A stretch of 64,000 nt of DNA from Nocardia brasiliensis ATCC 700358 (GTDB lineage Bacteria > Actinomycetota > Actinomycetes > Mycobacteriales > Mycobacteriaceae), in NCBI RefSeq assembly GCF_000250675.2, contig NC_018681.1, positions 806,001-870,000 on the forward strand, written 5' to 3'. The position numbers and the translations under genes are program-made. The notes under the pieces are model-generated. The model searched no databases and was not told the origin of the DNA. It saw only the letters and a list, made by a program, of their open reading frames with translations. Positions 18,913 through 29,329 of the stretch are shown here, in pieces; position 1 is the stretch's first letter; every line of letters begins with the position of its first letter.

Positions 18913-19622
18913 TTGGGTGCCCGGAGCACGAAGCCGACCCCGCGGATCGTGTGCAGCAGCCGGGGCGCGCCGTCCACTTCGAGCTTGCGCCGCAGGTAGC
19001 CGACGAACACGTCGACCACGTTGGTGTCGGCGGCGAAGTCGTAGCCCCACACCAGTTCCAGCAGCCGTTCCCGGCTCAGCACCACGCCGACATTGCGGGC
19101 CAGCGTGGACAGCAGCTCGAATTCCCTTTTGGTGAGCTCGATTTCGTGTCCGTCGAGCAGGGCGCGATACCCGGCGACATCGACCTCGAGCGGTCCGACG
19201 GTGATCGCGCCGGGCGTCGCGGGCGGGGGCGTGTCGGTGCGCCTGCGCAGCAGCGCCCGGATCCGCGCGACGAGTTCGGCGAGCACGAACGGTTTCACCA
19301 GATAGTCGTCCGCACCGGACTCCAGCCCCGAGATACGGTCGTCCACCGAGGCTCTGGCGCTGAGTACGCAGATCGGCACCTCGTTGCCCATCGCGCGCAA
19401 CGCGGTCACCACCCCGGCGCCGTCGAGCACCGGCATGTTCATATCGAGCACGATCGCGTCCGGCGCGTGCTCGTTCACGCTGCGCAGCGCCTGCGCCCCG
19501 TCCCGCGCGACGAGCACGTGGAACCCGGACAGCCGCAGCCCGCGCTCGACCGACGCGAGCACGTCCTCGTCGTCATCGACGACGAGGACGGTCGGTGTAG
19601 AAGCAGGTGTCACAGCGTCCAT
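18909..19622 (-). CDS. prrA: Two-component response regulator PrrA
   Basis: The protein has 237 residues, OmpR/PhoB type. The receiver has the acidic pair VVDDDEDV, phospho-acceptor D60 in IVLDMNMP and K110 in YLVKPF. The C-terminal winged helix reads HEIELTKREFELLSTLARN, VLSRERLLELVWGYDF and TNVVDVFVGYLRRKLE. It overlaps prrB by 4 bases at its 3' end. The order regulator then kinase and the lengths match Rv0903c-Rv0902c. Confidence 0.95.
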   Translation of the reverse strand: MDAVTPASTPTVLVVDDDEDVLASVERGLRLSGFHVLVARDGAQALRSVNEHAPDAIVLDMNMPVLDGAGVVTALRAMGNEVPICVLSARASVDDRISGLESGADDYLVKPFVLAELVARIRALLRRRTDTPPPATPGAITVGPLEVDVAGYRALLDGHEIELTKREFELLSTLARNVGVVLSRERLLELVWGYDFAADTNVVDVFVGYLRRKLEVDGAPRLLHTIRGVGFVLRAPK

Positions 19623-19649
19623 TTTGGGCTAACCCGCTCCGCCGGGACT

Positions 19650-20042
19650 TCAGGCAGGGTAGTTGTGGCAGGTCGCGGCGACCTGGCGGATGGTCTCGGC
19701 GAGTCCGGCCGCGCGCGGATCGTTCTCGGCCTGTGCGGCCGCGTCCGGGTTCTCGGCGAGGGCGCGCTGCAGATCCGCGCGGCGCTGTTCGACCGGCTGA
19801 TCGAATTTGCGCTGCAGCTCGGCCTTCTGCGCGGGGTTCGAGTCGAGGATCGAGGCCAGCTGCGGCGCCTTGTCGTGCAGTGCGGCGTCGACCTGCGCGA
19901 ACGTACAGTCCGACTCGAGCAGCGGCCCGGCCAGCGTCATCGGATCGGCGGCCGCGATCGCGGGACTGAGGAACAGGGCCACGGTGGCCAGTCCGCCCGC
20001 GGCGAGTGCGGCGACGGCGGGACGACCAACGGAACGCTTCAT
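19650..20042 (-). CDS. Hemophore-related exported protein
   Basis: The protein has 130 residues from the ATG at 20042, preceded by GGAGG 7 bases upstream. A Sec signal peptide (AVAALAAGGLATVALFLSPAIAAADP) is followed by a small helical domain: LESDCTFAQVDAALHDKAPQLASILDSNPAQ (in parts SDCTFAQVDAALHDKAP), QRRADLQRALAENP and a second Cys near the end (AATCHNYPA). The two cysteines and the helix pattern fit the Rv0203/hemophore-related family, whose members bind heme outside the cell. Heme binding is inferred only. It is upstream of prrA on the same strand, but only 27 bp apart. Confidence 0.75.
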   Translation of the reverse strand: MKRSVGRPAVAALAAGGLATVALFLSPAIAAADPMTLAGPLLESDCTFAQVDAALHDKAPQLASILDSNPAQKAELQRKFDQPVEQRRADLQRALAENPDAAAQAENDPRAAGLAETIRQVAATCHNYPA

Positions 20043-20185
20043 GTGTTGCCTCCAGAGCATCGAGGGGTTGCTTTCAGCGCCCTCGACGCTAGGCCGTCAC
20101 ACTGGCCCCCGTTTGAACGTTCTTTAAGGAATCTCTGAGTAGCGGTCGATCACCAAGGCACAGTGGATTTTTCGCGAGTGACGGA

Positions 20186-22222
<2,037 letters not shown>

Positions 22223-22498
22223 ACCCGTGACTCCCTAGCCTCGCCTCGATGCCCGCCTCGATAGATCTGGTTGATTGTGGCAGACTTCACGCGACGCCCG
22301 GGATGGTGTTGTGACCATTGGTTTTGCCTGGAACGGGCAGGTCAAGGGGCGCAGCCTGACTCGGAGTCACCCAAGAAGTTATTGATCCGTTAGAATCTGA
22401 TGTCACTTATTTGGGCCGTCGTAGACGCAATTTCTCGGCCAGCCGCAGTTCTCGGCCAGCTCCGCCTGTCGAGCCAGTATGCGTGTGGAGGTTCGCTG
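22223..22498. promoter_or_regulatory. Upstream region of the conservon
   Basis: This divergent region separates the acyl-CoA ligase from the conservon (about 316 bp to the kinase start). It is less GC-rich than its surroundings near 22375-22420. A TAGAAT at 22391-22396 could be a -10 box for the conservon, but no convincing -35 is seen at 17 bp. No gene is seen apart from the leader ORF at 22499. Confidence 0.35.
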
Positions 22499-22531
22499 AT
22501 GGCGCGTGGTTGGGGCCAGTTTGGAAAGTGA
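22499..22531 (+). CDS. Possible 10-residue leader peptide before cvnA
   Basis: ATG at 22499 reads MARGWGQFGK then TGA. A perfect GGAGG lies 7 bases before it (22487-22491). It ends 7 bases before the kinase ATG, whose own purine-rich site abuts the start codon. Ribosomes finishing this peptide would be well placed to reinitiate on cvnA. This is inference; no homologue was checked. Confidence 0.4.
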   Translation: MARGWGQFGK

Positions 22532-22538
22532 GTGGGAG

Positions 22539-25500
22539 ATGCGTGACGCCGCTAGGTCCGGCAGAAGGCGCTGGGCGCTCGGCAACTGGGACCTGCGCTG
22601 GAAGGTAACGGCAGTCCTGGCCGTTCCGCTGGCGGTCGCGGTAGGGCTCGGCGTGTCCAGGATTTCATCAGAGTTCGCGGATTCGAGCCGGCTTGCCGGG
22701 GTCGCGGAGAACGTCGGGGCGATCCCTGCGGTCACCGCGCTGAGTGCGCAGACGGCGACGACCGTCGGTTCCCAGATGATCGCGGTCGCGCCGAATGTGT
22801 CCGTGGTGACCGATCAGAACCTCGCCGATCTCGACAAGGCGATCGCCAACGCGGAGAAATCGGCCGACCGGCTCAACGGTGTCGCCGGCGCCCGCGCGGC
22901 GCTGGACAGCATGCTCACCCAGGCCAAAGCTGTTCGGGCGCAGGGTAAGAACGTCAGCACCACGCCGACCTCGGACGCCATCGGACTGATCGACCGGGTC
23001 CGCAACGACAGCGTGCGGATCGTCGAGACGACGGTCGGCCAGGTCAGCGATACCGCGGTCGACACCGCGAAACTGCGGCTGGTCGACTCGCTCAACACCC
23101 GCGCCACGCTGGTCGGCGAGGTCGCCGCCTTCCCCGAGGTGCTGCGCAATCCGACCGCCGGCGTGCAGGGCTTCCTCACCGCCGCCAACACCGAGCGTTC
23201 GCTGCTCAGCGTGTTGTCGCACCGGTTCGCGGATGGCGACACGTCGATCGCCGACCTGCGCGCGGGCATCGACACCCGAGTGGCACTGCTGAGCAGCCCG
23301 GAGTCGCAGGCGGGGCGGATTCCGGTCGGTGACCTGAAGAAGTCGCTGACCGACAGCCTCGCGGTCTACGAACTCGTGGTGAGCCGGGCGACCAAAGATA
23401 TCGACAGCGCGATGAACTCCCTGGTGTCCACCGCACAGCGGGACGCCTGGACCTACACCGCGGTCGTGGTCGCGACCATCCTCGCCGCGCTGTTGCTCGC
23501 GGTGTTCGTGGCGCGCTCGATGATCGTGCCGCTGCACCGGCTGCGGCTCGCCGCGCTGCGGGTCGCCGAAAGCGACCTGCCGCACGAGGTTTCCCAGCTC
23601 CGCAACGGCGCGTCCCCGGAAGAGGTACCGCTGGAACCGATGCCGGTGCGCAGCACCGAGGAGATCGGCCAGCTGGCTCGCGCCGTCGACGACATCCACG
23701 GTCAGGCGCTGCGTCTGGCGAGCGACCAGGCGCAGATGCGTTCGCAGGTCAACGACATGTTCGAGACGCTGGCCCGGCGCTCCAAGTCGCTCGTCGATCA
23801 TCAGCTCAGCCTGATCGAGGCGATGGAGTACGACGAGAAGGACCCGCGCCTGCTGGAAAACCTGTTCCGGCTGGACCATCTCGCCGCGCGCATGCGGCGA
23901 AACGGTGACAACCTGCTCATCCTCGCCGGTACCCGGCAGCGTCGCGCCAAGTCCGCGCCGGTCGAGATCGCCGACGTGCTGCGCGCCGCGATCTCCGAGG
24001 TCGAGGACTACGAGCGGGTGAAACTGGGTGCCACCCCGCGTGGTTCGCTGGTCGAGCCCGCCGCCTCCGATATGGCGCACCTGTTCGCCGAGCTGCTGGA
24101 CAACGCGCTGCGCGCCTCCCCGCCGGAGACCGACGTGAAGTTCACCTTCGCGCAGGCGCACGATCAGGGCATGCTCATCGAGGTGGCCGACCGCGGTATC
24201 GGTATGCCACCCGCCGAGATGGCCGATATCAACCGACGGCTCGAGCAGACCGCCGAGCCCGGTCCCGACACCGCCCGGCACATGGGTCTTTTCGTGGTCG
24301 GCAGGCTGGCCGAGCGGCACGGTCTCACCGTGCGGCTGCGGCCCACCTTCGACACCGCGCGCGATCCCGGCGTCACCGTGACCGTGCACGTCCCGGTGGG
24401 GCTGATCGTCGCGGGCAAGCCGATCACGGCCCAGCCCGTCACCCCGTCGCCGCAGACCCCCGAACGCACGCGCCCGGCCGGTCCGTCGTCGATGCAGATG
24501 CGGGCGATCACCCGCACCCCCGGCGGCAACGTCATGGTCACCGTCGATCCCGGGGTGAGCGGGCCGATCCCGGTCAGCAAGCCGAACACGTCGCCCAGCA
24601 CGCCGATCCCGGCCGCGGGCGGGCTGCCGCAACGGCAGCCGGGCAGCAATATGGCCGCGACGCAGGGCAACGCGCAGGGGCCGACCCTGCGGCCCGCGCC
24701 CGGTCAGCAGCAGTCCAGTGGCCCGCAGCGGGGCAAGCTCGCCGCCGCGAACCTACCCAAGCGCAACCTCAACCCGGGCGGTCCGCCGCGGCCGCCGGGC
24801 GCGCCCGCCGAACCGACCGTGACGGGTCTGCCGCCGCGCGATCCGAATTCGGGCGAACTGCCGAAGCGGCAGCCGGGCACCAACGGTGTGCCGCAGCCGA
24901 GCATCAGCGGACTCTCCCAGCCGCCCGGCGGCTTGCCGCAGCGCCAGCGCGGCGAGAACGGCCTGCCACAGCGCGAGAGCGCGGCCGGTGGGCTGCCGCA
25001 GCGTGAGCCGAATGCCGGTGGCCTGCCGCCCCGTCAGGGGCCGAACGGCCTGCCGCAACGGGAAGGGTTGCCCCCGCGCGATCCGAACGCCGGTGGGCTG
25101 CCACAGCGTCCGTCGGCGGCGCCCTCGCCGGGCCTGCCGCAGCGCGAGGCGGGCGCCAACGGCCTGCCGCAGCGGGAGCCGAGTTCCGGCTTGCCGCAGC
25201 GGGAGCCGGGCGCGGGCGGCCTGCCGCAGCGGGAAAGTGCTTCCGGTGGCTTGCCACAGCGCGATCCGAGCGCGAGTGGTCTGCCGCAGCGTGCGGCCGG
25301 TGCGAGTGGCTTGCCGCAGCGCGAGCCGAGCTCGGGCCTGCCGCAACGTGATCCGAGTGCGGGTGGCTTGCCGCAGCGCGAGAGCGCTGCCGGTGGCCTG
25401 CCGCAACGTGAGCCGAGCTCCGGTCTGCCGCAGCGCGATCCCAGCGCAGGTGGTCTGCCGCAGCGTGATTCGAGCTCCAGCGGTCTGCCGCAGCGTGATC

Positions 25501-26204
25501 CGAGCGGGGACGTTTTGCCGCAACGTGATTCGAATACCGGTGGGCTGCCGTCCCGGCATGCGGCGGCGACGAGCCTGCCGCAGCGTGAGACGCCGACCGG
25601 GCTGCCGCAACGGCAACCGGGTTCGCAGGTGCCGCCGAATCTGCCCCAGCGTGAGCCGGGCGGCGACGGTCTGCCGCAACGCGAATCCTCGCCCGGCATC
25701 GGCCTTTCGCCGCGCAGCCGCGGCATCGAGGAACCGTCCGGCGACGCGGACGCGACCGGCGGCGATCCGGGCCGGCACAGCTACCGGGCCAACCCGGGCC
25801 GCACGGCGTCGTTCTTCCAGACCAGGCTGCAGCCCGCGGTCGACACCGGTGATTCGGTGATGGGCGGGACACCAATTTTCGCGGAAATGATGTCCGCGTG
25901 GCTGTCAGACCCCAATATGGATCGATCCCAAGTGGCCGCTTCCTTCGAATCACCGGGTGATGAAGGGTGGCAGGCGGCCCGGCGGGCGAGCGAGGCACAG
26001 GCAGAAACGAAGACGGCGGCCGGGTTGCCGCAACGCAATCCGGGCGGAAGGCTGGTCCCGGGCGCCGTCAACGGTGCGGTGGAACGGGCACCGAGCCGCG
26101 ATCCAGAAACAATCAGGTCCAGCTTGAGTCGTCACCAGCAAGGCGTCCGGGATGGCCGCGCAATGAGAGCAATGAACCTAACCGGAGATAAAGGAGACCG
26201 ATGA
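22539..26204 (+). CDS. cvnA: Conservon sensor kinase CvnA with LPQR-repeat tail
   Basis: The protein has 1221 residues from the ATG at 22539 (an in-frame GTG at 22506 is the alternative). Membrane segments at about 21-39 and 305-327 flank a nitrate-sensor-like extracellular domain; a HAMP-like linker follows. The kinase part has DHQLSLIEAMEYDEKDP and FRLDHLAARMRR (about 420-455), then ATPase boxes LLDNALRAS (about 517) and VADRGIGMPP (about 548). From about 692 on it is a disordered Pro/Gly/Ser region with some 25 LPQR motifs. The final 100 residues include IFAEMMSAWLSDPNMD. It heads the operon cvnABCD. Conservon kinases are thought to pass signals through the roadblock/GTPase partners. The family is usually much shorter. 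Confidence 0.9.
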   Translation: MRDAARSGRRRWALGNWDLRWKVTAVLAVPLAVAVGLGVSRISSEFADSSRLAGVAENVGAIPAVTALSAQTATTVGSQMIAVAPNVSVVTDQNLADLDKAIANAEKSADRLNGVAGARAALDSMLTQAKAVRAQGKNVSTTPTSDAIGLIDRVRNDSVRIVETTVGQVSDTAVDTAKLRLVDSLNTRATLVGEVAAFPEVLRNPTAGVQGFLTAANTERSLLSVLSHRFADGDTSIADLRAGIDTRVALLSSPESQAGRIPVGDLKKSLTDSLAVYELVVSRATKDIDSAMNSLVSTAQRDAWTYTAVVVATILAALLLAVFVARSMIVPLHRLRLAALRVAESDLPHEVSQLRNGASPEEVPLEPMPVRSTEEIGQLARAVDDIHGQALRLASDQAQMRSQVNDMFETLARRSKSLVDHQLSLIEAMEYDEKDPRLLENLFRLDHLAARMRRNGDNLLILAGTRQRRAKSAPVEIADVLRAAISEVEDYERVKLGATPRGSLVEPAASDMAHLFAELLDNALRASPPETDVKFTFAQAHDQGMLIEVADRGIGMPPAEMADINRRLEQTAEPGPDTARHMGLFVVGRLAERHGLTVRLRPTFDTARDPGVTVTVHVPVGLIVAGKPITAQPVTPSPQTPERTRPAGPSSMQMRAITRTPGGNVMVTVDPGVSGPIPVSKPNTSPSTPIPAAGGLPQRQPGSNMAATQGNAQGPTLRPAPGQQQSSGPQRGKLAAANLPKRNLNPGGPPRPPGAPAEPTVTGLPPRDPNSGELPKRQPGTNGVPQPSISGLSQPPGGLPQRQRGENGLPQRESAAGGLPQREPNAGGLPPRQGPNGLPQREGLPPRDPNAGGLPQRPSAAPSPGLPQREAGANGLPQREPSSGLPQREPGAGGLPQRESASGGLPQRDPSASGLPQRAAGASGLPQREPSSGLPQRDPSAGGLPQRESAAGGLPQREPSSGLPQRDPSAGGLPQRDSSSSGLPQRDPSGDVLPQRDSNTGGLPSRHAAATSLPQRETPTGLPQRQPGSQVPPNLPQREPGGDGLPQRESSPGIGLSPRSRGIEEPSGDADATGGDPGRHSYRANPGRTASFFQTRLQPAVDTGDSVMGGTPIFAEMMSAWLSDPNMDRSQVAASFESPGDEGWQAARRASEAQAETKTAAGLPQRNPGGRLVPGAVNGAVERAPSRDPETIRSSLSRHQQGVRDGRAMRAMNLTGDKGDR
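24616..25700 (+). repeat. In-frame LPQR repeat region of cvnA
   Basis: About 24 LPQR motifs, most as GLPQR(E/D), recur roughly every 9-11 residues here, with variants GLPPR, ELPKR and GLPSR; one more lies at about 26024. The densest part is 24932-25690. At the DNA level the units are imperfect (ctgccgcag/ctgccgcaa), so copy number may vary by recombination or slippage. Confidence 0.9.
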
Positions 26205-26614
26205 ACCCCGATCTAGGTGGTACGAATCGTCAGCTGGATTGGCTGGTTTCGAACTTCGCCAACGAGGTTCCTGGCGTAGCCCATGCCGTCCTGGTCTCGG
26301 CTGACGGCCTACTGATGGCCGCGAGCGCTCAGCTGCCCGTCGACCGCGCCGAGCAGCTCTCGGCCGTCACCGCCGGACTGGCCAGCCTCTCGGTCGGCGT
26401 TTCGAACCTGTTCGAGGGCGGCACCGTGTTGCAGTCCGTCGTCGAGATGGAGCACGGCTACCTGCTACTCATGGCAGTCGGCGACGGCTCGTACCTTGCG
26501 GTGCTGACCAATACGTCATGCGATATCGGTCAGGTCGGGTACGAGATGGCGCTGTTGGTCGAGCGTGTGGGCCAGACGGTTCAGGCCACGCCACGCGTCA
26601 CGATGGGTTCCTGA
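26201..26614 (+). CDS. cvnB: Conservon roadblock/LC7 protein CvnB
   Basis: The protein has 137 residues. The roadblock/LC7 fold is seen in LDWLVSNFANEVPGVAHAVLVSADGLLMAAS and TVLQSVVEMEHGYLLLMAVGDGSYLAVLTN (quoted in parts: VPGVAHAVLVSADGLLMAAS; EMEHGYLLLMAVGDGSYLAV). These proteins pair with small Ras-like GTPases as regulators. The ATG overlaps the cvnA stop (ATGA), with AAAGGAGA upstream, so translation is coupled. CvnC starts 7 bp after it. Confidence 0.93.
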   Translation: MNPDLGGTNRQLDWLVSNFANEVPGVAHAVLVSADGLLMAASAQLPVDRAEQLSAVTAGLASLSVGVSNLFEGGTVLQSVVEMEHGYLLLMAVGDGSYLAVLTNTSCDIGQVGYEMALLVERVGQTVQATPRVTMGS

Positions 26615-26621
26615 TGGTGGG

Positions 26622-26996
26622 ATGGACATAGAAGATCACCGCGTGGGGAGCGCCGAGCCGAGTCTCGTCCGCCCATACTCGTTGACCGCCGGCCGAACGA
26701 GGCCCGCGGTCGAGTTGGCGTTGGAGGCGCTCGTCGCATCGCATCCGGTCGCCCTGGAGCGGCAGTTCGAACTGACCAACATCGAGACGTCAATCGTGGA
26801 GTTGTGCAGAGAATCGCCGTCCGTTGCCGAGGTAGCAGCCCGATTGGGTATCCCCATCGGGGTGGCGCGTGTGCTGGTCGCCGACCTGATCGAGGCCGGG
26901 CATGTGCGCGTTTCGGCAACTTTGAAAGACGATTCCAGCGACGATGAACGTCGCGAGCTGATCGAAAGGGTTCTCAGTGGACTCCGGCGTATTTGA
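26622..26996 (+). CDS. cvnC: Conservon DUF742 protein CvnC
   Basis: The protein has 124 residues. DUF742 features are SLVRPYSLTAGRTRP near the N-terminus, FELTNIETSIVELCRESPSV and the winged-helix-like VAEVAARLGIPIGVARVLVADLIEAGHV (in parts: SVAEVAARLGIPIGVARVL). These proteins are always encoded between the roadblock and GTPase genes. Role is unknown; a protein-protein adaptor or DNA-binding role has been suggested from the fold. Its end overlaps cvnD by 20 bases. Confidence 0.92.
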   Translation: MDIEDHRVGSAEPSLVRPYSLTAGRTRPAVELALEALVASHPVALERQFELTNIETSIVELCRESPSVAEVAARLGIPIGVARVLVADLIEAGHVRVSATLKDDSSDDERRELIERVLSGLRRI

Positions 26997-27579
26997 TTCG
27001 ACGGCGCAGGTCGACACCCGTACCAGCAAGCCGACGTCGGCGAAGATCGTGGTCGCGGGTGGCTTCGGTGTCGGGAAGACCACGATGGTCGGTGCTGTCT
27101 CGGAGATCGTTCCGCTGCGCACCGAGGCATTGGTGACCAATGCCAGTACTGGAATCGACAACCTGACCGGCATTCCGATGAAGTCGACCACCACCGTGGC
27201 GATGGACTTCGGCCGGATCAGCCTCGCCGACGATCTGGTGCTGTACCTCTTCGGTACGCCGGGCCAGTACCGATTCTGGTTCATGTGGGACGACCTGATC
27301 CGCGGCGCCATCGGCGCCGTGGTGCTGGTCGATACCCGCAGGCTCGAGGACAGCTTCGCGGCCGTCGACTACTTCGAAGCGCGCGGCCTACCTTTCCTGG
27401 TGGCGCTCAACGAGTTCGACGACGCGCCGCGTTACCCGATCGAGGACATCCGGCAGGCCCTCGCGGTGCCTGCCGATGTGCCGATCCTGTCCATCGACGC
27501 CCGGCGTCGCGAGCCGGCCAAGCAGGCCTTGGTCGCGCTCACCGAATACGCCCTGCGCAAGGTGATGCAGGGCTACTGA
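26977..27579 (+). CDS. cvnD: Conservon small GTPase CvnD
   Basis: The protein has 200 residues. The Ras-like GTP-binding motifs are GGFGVGKTT (G1, about residues 28-36), STTTVAMDFG (switch region), FGTPGQYRF (G3) and NEFD (G4, where Glu replaces the usual Lys). The GTG start lies 20 bases inside cvnC, so the two are coupled. Together with CvnB it forms the GTPase/roadblock pair expected to act downstream of the CvnA kinase. M. tuberculosis Rv3362c is the recalled counterpart. Confidence 0.93.
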   Translation: MDSGVFDSTAQVDTRTSKPTSAKIVVAGGFGVGKTTMVGAVSEIVPLRTEALVTNASTGIDNLTGIPMKSTTTVAMDFGRISLADDLVLYLFGTPGQYRFWFMWDDLIRGAIGAVVLVDTRRLEDSFAAVDYFEARGLPFLVALNEFDDAPRYPIEDIRQALAVPADVPILSIDARRREPAKQALVALTEYALRKVMQGY

Positions 27580-27598
27580 GCACTCGCGCGGCGTCGCC

Positions 27599-27614
27599 TC
27601 GGCACCGGTGCCGA
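27599..27614. promoter_or_regulatory. Perfect 16-bp palindrome upstream of accD3
   Basis: TCGGCACCGGTGCCGA is an uninterrupted palindrome located 20 bp after the cvnD stop and 18 bp before the accD3 GTG. With no loop it suits a dimeric DNA-binding protein better than a terminator. It also covers the accD3 ribosome-loading region. Confidence 0.5.
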
Positions 27615-27631
27615 CTGGTTAGTCTCACCCG

Positions 27632-29260
27632 GTGAGGATTTCGGCGCGCGAGCTGCTCGGACAATTGCTCGACCCCGCCTCGTTCGTCAGCTGGGATCGG
27701 CCACCCGTCACGGTGGCCGCCACCCCGCGGTACCGCGAGGACATGCAACAGGCAGCGGTCGCGGCGGGCACCGATGAATCGGTGCTCACCGGCGCGGGAA
27801 TGCTGCGTGGTCGTCGAGTGGCCGTAATCGCCTGCGAATTCGGCTTTCTCGCCGGCTCGATCGGCGTCGCCGCGGCGGAACGGATCGTGTCCGCCGTCGA
27901 GCGCGCCACCGAGCTCGGGTTGCCGCTCATCGCCTCACCGACCTCCGGTGGCACCCGTATGCAGGAGGGCACCGTCGCCTTCGTGCAGATGGTGAAGATC
28001 GCGGGCGCGGTCGCCGCGCACAAATCGGCGGGCCACCCGTATCTGGTCTATCTGCGTGACCCCACCATGGGCGGCGTTTTCGCCTCGTGGGGTTCGTTGG
28101 GGCACATGACTTTTGCCGAGCCCGGTGCGATGATCGGGTTCCTCGGGCCGCGTGTGTACCAGGCCCTGTACGGGCAGCCGTTCCCGGAGGGCGTGCAGAC
28201 CGCCGAAAACCTTTATCGCCGAGGCGTTATCGACGGGGCGGTGACCGTCACCGTCTTCCGGCGCATCGCCCACCGCGCGTTGAGTGTGTTCAGCGGAGTG
28301 GTGGCGCCGGAAAGCGTTGTGGTGAAGGTTATCCCGTCACAAACGCAGATCGATGCGATGAATTCCACTGCGGCGGAACCGCAACGAGTATTGGGGCCTG
28401 ACTATGTCGCGACCACGGCGACGTCCGGGCAAGCCGCTGATCCTGCCCCGGTGCCGAGTCCGGTTGGGGCAGCGGCGCTCTCGGAGCGAGCCGCTTCGGC
28501 GTGGGAGTCGGTGCTGATCTCGCGCCGCCCGGACCGGCCTGGCATTCGTGATCTGCTGCGGCAGGTGACGCAGCGGGTCCCGTTGAGCGGTACCGGGCAG
28601 GGTGAGTCGGACCGGACGGTCGTGCACGCGCTGGCGCGGTTCCGTGGTCAGCCGTGTGTGGTGTTCGGGCACGACCGGACCGGGCAGCTCGGCGAATACG
28701 CTATGGGGCCGGCCGCCCTGCGCGAAGCGCGCCGAGCCATGGCGCTTGCCGAAGAGTTGCGGTTGCCGCTCGTGCTCGTCATCGACACGGTCGGCGCCGC
28801 GATGTCGAAGGAGGCGGAGGAGCGCGGTCTGGCGCCCGAGATCGCGCGCTGCCTGGCCGATCTCGTGACGTTGGACACACCGACGGTCTCGGTCCTGCTC
28901 GGCCAGGGCACCGGTGGCGGCGCGCTGGCGCTGCTTCCGGCCGACCGCGTCCTGGCCGCCACCCACGGCTGGCTGGCCCCGCTACCGCCCGAGGGCGCCA
29001 GCGCCATCGTCTACCGCGACACCGAGCACGCCGCCGAACTCGCTCGCGCCCAACGCATCCGCGCCGCCGACCTGCACGCCGACGGTGTGGTCGACCGCAT
29101 CGTCCCCGAATTCCCCGACGCCGCCGACGAACCGGTGGACTTCGCCCGCCGCATGGTCGCCGCCATCGCCACCGAACTGGCCCACCTGCGCACCCGCCCG
29201 CCCGCCGACCTCCGCGCCGCCCGCCACCACCGCTACCGCCGCCTCGGCCTCCCCCGGTGA
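27632..29260 (+). CDS. accD3: Acyl-CoA carboxylase carboxyltransferase, fused beta-alpha (AccD3)
   Basis: The protein has 542 residues. The two crotonase-like halves are the biotin-side (about 50-230: PLIASPTSGGTRMQEGTVAF, DPTMGGVFASWGSLGH, EPGAMIGFLGPRVYQ) and the acyl-CoA side (about 300-520: LPLVLVIDTVGAAMSKEAEERG, GQGTGGGALALLPADRVLA). It moves the carboxyl group from carboxybiotin to an acyl-CoA. No zinc finger is seen at the N-terminus. A partner biotin carboxylase is not in the window, so it must work with one encoded elsewhere. Its neighbour echA6 is close, as in M. tuberculosis. A Pro/Ala-rich linker joins the halves. Confidence 0.9.
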   Translation: MRISARELLGQLLDPASFVSWDRPPVTVAATPRYREDMQQAAVAAGTDESVLTGAGMLRGRRVAVIACEFGFLAGSIGVAAAERIVSAVERATELGLPLIASPTSGGTRMQEGTVAFVQMVKIAGAVAAHKSAGHPYLVYLRDPTMGGVFASWGSLGHMTFAEPGAMIGFLGPRVYQALYGQPFPEGVQTAENLYRRGVIDGAVTVTVFRRIAHRALSVFSGVVAPESVVVKVIPSQTQIDAMNSTAAEPQRVLGPDYVATTATSGQAADPAPVPSPVGAAALSERAASAWESVLISRRPDRPGIRDLLRQVTQRVPLSGTGQGESDRTVVHALARFRGQPCVVFGHDRTGQLGEYAMGPAALREARRAMALAEELRLPLVLVIDTVGAAMSKEAEERGLAPEIARCLADLVTLDTPTVSVLLGQGTGGGALALLPADRVLAATHGWLAPLPPEGASAIVYRDTEHAAELARAQRIRAADLHADGVVDRIVPEFPDAADEPVDFARRMVAAIATELAHLRTRPPADLRAARHHRYRRLGLPR

Positions 29261-29274
29261 ACTCGGGGGCGGCC
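29246..29274 (+). terminator. Hairpin at the end of accD3
   Basis: GGCC-T-CCCCCG pairs with CGGGGG-C-GGCC around the loop GTGAACT. It spans the accD3 stop codon. Intrinsic termination is plausible though no T-run follows. Confidence 0.5.
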
Positions 29275-29329
29275 CTAGCTCCGTTTGCTTATCGTGGGGC
29301 AGCGCCCAGGTAGGGCAGTGTGACATCCA

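Noticed and set aside
22668..24632. Long open frame antisense to the kinase gene
   Set aside because: High-GC antisense frame over a clear kinase; its translation is Arg/Gly/His-rich with no family.
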